A stretch of DNA of 35,544 nucleotides from positions 1 to 35,544 of the forward strand of contig DJOF01000001.1 in the NCBI GenBank assembly GCA_002439585.1. The letters are read 5' to 3'. Below are positions 33,483-35,544 of the stretch, piece after piece. The first letter of the stretch is position 1; each line of letters opens with the position of its first letter. Position numbers and translations under genes: made by a program. This DNA is from Bacteroidales bacterium UBA6445. GTDB taxonomy: Bacteria > Bacteroidota > Bacteroidia > Bacteroidales > UBA932. The notes below the pieces were generated by a model that saw only the letters and a list, made by a program, of their open reading frames with translations, was not told the DNA's origin and did not search any database.

Positions 33483-35384
33483 TCAATTGGCGTTTATCGG
33501 CTTCTGATCATATGGCTGCAACTTACCCGAATGAACTTCAAACAGCCTGCGTGATGACTCGGATATAGCATCCACCAATGCCTTATAAGGTCTGTCAGTC
33601 ACATCGATAAGTCCGCAGTTAAAGTTCTCTCCATCGAAACGGCCGACGAAAGGCTCATCACTCCATTGGAAATAGCCTGTTCCGACAAAGTTGGGATGAG
33701 AAAATGCGTTCTCCACATAGTAACGGTACGCAACCCCTCTTTCCGCCTGGGACTCCACTGGCCACAATGACTGGCCCAGTCCACGGTCAACCGACCCGAA
33801 ATGGAACTCCCCTACAATCATCGGCAAATCAAGGATTTTTGCCGTTCTGTCAAGCATATTCCTATCTGGTGTCAACTGATAACAGTTGAAGCTGAACACA
33901 TCGAAATGATGTTTGCAAACATTGAGAAGATCCTCACCAAGAATATTGGGATCTCCAAAGCGAATCCCAAGATTCAGATGATATGGATCATATTTCATCA
34001 ACGAGTAAGAAACGGCTGTAAGGAATTTATCAAACATATCAAGGACAAAACTCCTTCTGCTTGAGTCGCTGTCACCATTCGTTTCAAGATATGCTTTCAA
34101 GGCTTCCTTTATCGGTTTGTCTTCCCCGTCCAAAATAAGCTGGCACAGCCTTGTCTCATTGTTGATCCAAGCCGGTTCATTGCATACAAAATAACCTATC
34201 AGCCAAGAATTTCCTCTAAAATTTGAGACGAAAGACGACACCGACTTGTCAATGAGATCTTTATAGCCTGGGTTATAGACATCGCACAGACCCATCAGTC
34301 CCCCTTCCAATCCCAAATCTGGCAATTGGACAATGAATGCTAACTGATTCTTGTTATACATTTCAGAATCAGACCAGTTAGCTATGGTGTTGAGACCCCA
34401 TTTCTGCATTCTCTTAAGAGTCATATCAATGGCGGGCCCCCAATAATTATCCCCGTAGCGACGGACAAGATTCCACAGCCCGAAAGACGGCTGTTTCTGC
34501 CAGTTGACAACCCAAGGCACCTTTTGGAACAGTTCCTTTTGCTTGTCCAAGTTTCTGACTTCTCCGCCTTTACCGATGCCCACACAATTGACCCCCGATG
34601 AAAGGAAAAGATATCCTTCCGGGTCAACAAACCACCATCTGCCATCTACTTTAGCAACACGGAAAAAACCGGTCCCTCCATCAAGCCTGGCCGCGCGATA
34701 GCCTCCGAATTTTGAATAGCCATAGCTCTCATATTCATCTATGGTGGACTGCTCCGATGCCCACTCCTTTCTAAGTTCTCCCATAGAATGAACCTTTTCA
34801 GGATAATCCATTCTGATAGACTGACCGAATTGATCGTATGCCGGTGAATCTTCAAGATACTCATCTCCCGGGTCATTGTCGGTAAGAGTGATGTTCCGAA
34901 TGATTATTTCCGGAGTTCCTATAGGATTCTGGATTCTGATGCCCACGGAATCCACTCTTGTCATCGGGCCACTCGTCCATCCGAGCTTAATCCAACCCAG
35001 ATCCCGTGGAGTATTCCACATCGCAGCCAGATCAGTTTTCGGATCAGGAAGCTGAGTGTAACAATTCAGGGGTATGACCAATCTATTCCACGCACCGGGG
35101 ACATAACTCATTATTCCGAGTTCATTGTATCCTCTTTGCGTAGTGAATCCAAGCCTAATCTCTTGAGTGGTAGAAGTCTTGTATTCCAACACGATAAATC
35201 TGTAATCACTCCAATCTTCTGGCAGATCAGGATTGATGTCCTTCAAGGCCACCTTCTTCACCGGCGTCTCCGAATGATTCAAAATCAAGAAAGTAGCGCC
35301 TTCATTATCTAAACCGGCATTGTCAATACCAGTTCCAGCCAGAAACAAAGGTAGAGTCAATGATAGCAAAAATATTTTTCTCAT
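33483..35384 (-). CDS. Agarase-like glycoside hydrolase (GH50-type, clan A)
   Basis: The 633-residue protein has an N-terminal signal peptide (hydrophobic residues 4-17). Residues of about 25-170 form a jelly-roll/CBM-like domain. The second part, from about 225, opens with GFFRVAKVDGRWWFVDPEGYLFLSSGVN, typical of agarase and related clan A barrels, and the likely acid/base and nucleophile are Glu403 (YFVCNEPAW) and Glu525 (IVGEFHFG). This matches beta-agarase-type (GH50) enzymes; other clan A galactosidases are possible. There is no Cys lipobox near the start, so it is probably periplasmic or secreted. The next gene upstream on minus begins 25 bases away, so they may share an operon. Confidence 0.75.
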   Translation of the reverse strand: MRKIFLLSLTLPLFLAGTGIDNAGLDNEGATFLILNHSETPVKKVALKDINPDLPEDWSDYRFIVLEYKTSTTQEIRLGFTTQRGYNELGIMSYVPGAWNRLVIPLNCYTQLPDPKTDLAAMWNTPRDLGWIKLGWTSGPMTRVDSVGIRIQNPIGTPEIIIRNITLTDNDPGDEYLEDSPAYDQFGQSIRMDYPEKVHSMGELRKEWASEQSTIDEYESYGYSKFGGYRAARLDGGTGFFRVAKVDGRWWFVDPEGYLFLSSGVNCVGIGKGGEVRNLDKQKELFQKVPWVVNWQKQPSFGLWNLVRRYGDNYWGPAIDMTLKRMQKWGLNTIANWSDSEMYNKNQLAFIVQLPDLGLEGGLMGLCDVYNPGYKDLIDKSVSSFVSNFRGNSWLIGYFVCNEPAWINNETRLCQLILDGEDKPIKEALKAYLETNGDSDSSRRSFVLDMFDKFLTAVSYSLMKYDPYHLNLGIRFGDPNILGEDLLNVCKHHFDVFSFNCYQLTPDRNMLDRTAKILDLPMIVGEFHFGSVDRGLGQSLWPVESQAERGVAYRYYVENAFSHPNFVGTGYFQWSDEPFVGRFDGENFNCGLIDVTDRPYKALVDAISESSRRLFEVHSGKLQPYDQKPINAN

Positions 35385-35409
35385 AATTCAAAATCAAACA
35401 ACATTAGAC

Positions 35410-35544
35410 TTATTTATTCCCATCCACAGGCTCAAACCAAAGAAGCCGCGAAAGAGGTACATTGATTGTGTAGGTCTTACCTCCTTTGTAGATCCTGCCC
35501 TCATCGTCGCGCCATTTACCTTCGGGAAGCTTCACCGTGCGGAC
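35410..35544 (-). CDS. C-terminal end of a glycoside hydrolase-like gene (partial)
   Basis: Only the last 45 codons and the stop fall in the window. The translation contains KLPEGKWRDDEGRIYKGGK and TINVPLSRLLWFEP. The pattern of Leu-Pro-Glu-Gly-Lys-Trp followed by Gly-Gly-Lys-Thr and a closing 'PL-R-L-FE' is like the C-terminal beta-domain of GH31/GH97-type enzymes, but the call is tentative. It is upstream of the agarase-like gene on the same strand, 25 bases apart, so the two are probably co-transcribed. Confidence 0.5.
   Translation of the reverse strand, partial: VRTVKLPEGKWRDDEGRIYKGGKTYTINVPLSRLLWFEPVDGNK

Overview
The window looks like the chromosome of an uncultured gut-type member of the Bacteroidales (Bacteroidota). 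Three things point there: two SusC/SusD polysaccharide-utilisation-type loci, many short lipoprotein signal peptides ending in a Cys with DUF1735, PCMD and F5/8 type C modules, and promoters of the Bacteroidota type (TTTG-N19-21-TAnnTTTG). Genus cannot be read reliably from the sequence alone.

Layout, left to right. (1) At 1-124 (minus) lies the 5' end of a 23S rRNA gene. It is preceded by a leader and a consensus Bacteroidota promoter (350-380) and not by a tRNA spacer or a 16S gene, so the 23S looks unlinked. (2) From 758 to 14060, all on minus, is the first PUL. It runs FecR-type anti-sigma factor, STN-domain SusC, SusD-like lipoprotein, GH18 endo-beta-N-acetylglucosaminidase-like lipoprotein, a three-fold DUF1735 + F5/8C lipoprotein and a DUF1735 + LamG lipoprotein, then a terminator, a DUF1573 protein and a PCMD lipoprotein. 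The inferred job is capture and cleavage of N-glycans at the cell surface. (3) 14189-18828 is an accessory island: a broken RHS gene whose C-terminal tip is followed by an overlapping membrane protein gene (possible immunity), a winged-helix gene remnant, an AAA_14/DUF4143 ATPase, and four phased direct repeats upstream of that ATPase. (4) 18828-22786 (plus) carries an ECF sigma factor, an OPT-family oligopeptide transporter and peptidase T; the last two form a peptide import and digestion operon. (5) 23239-31333 (plus) is the second PUL: SusC, SusD, a PKD + beta-propeller lipoprotein and an endonuclease/exonuclease/phosphatase-fold lipoprotein, with no glycoside hydrolase. (6) 31495-33246 (plus) holds a stand-alone succinate dehydrogenase/fumarate reductase cytochrome b subunit and a three-gene YtxH/holin-like small envelope operon. 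(7) 33483 to the right edge (minus) holds an agarase-like (GH50-type) glycoside hydrolase and the C-terminal end of a further gene.

How the genes work together. Both PULs follow the scheme of outer-membrane TonB-dependent SusC, lidded by SusD, with surface lipoproteins that bind and cut the substrate. The first PUL has the FecR half of an ECF sigma/anti-sigma switch but no adjacent sigma gene. The only sigma gene in the window is 4.8 kb away in the opposite orientation, next to the peptide-uptake operon. The second PUL has a predicted phosphodiesterase as its only enzyme, so its substrate may be a nucleic acid, phospholipid or phosphorylated glycan. The most noteworthy points are the apparently unlinked 23S gene, the enzyme content of the second PUL, the phased repeats upstream of the ATPase, and the degraded RHS locus that keeps its tip and a possible immunity gene. 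All functions are inferred from sequence reading; no database search was run.
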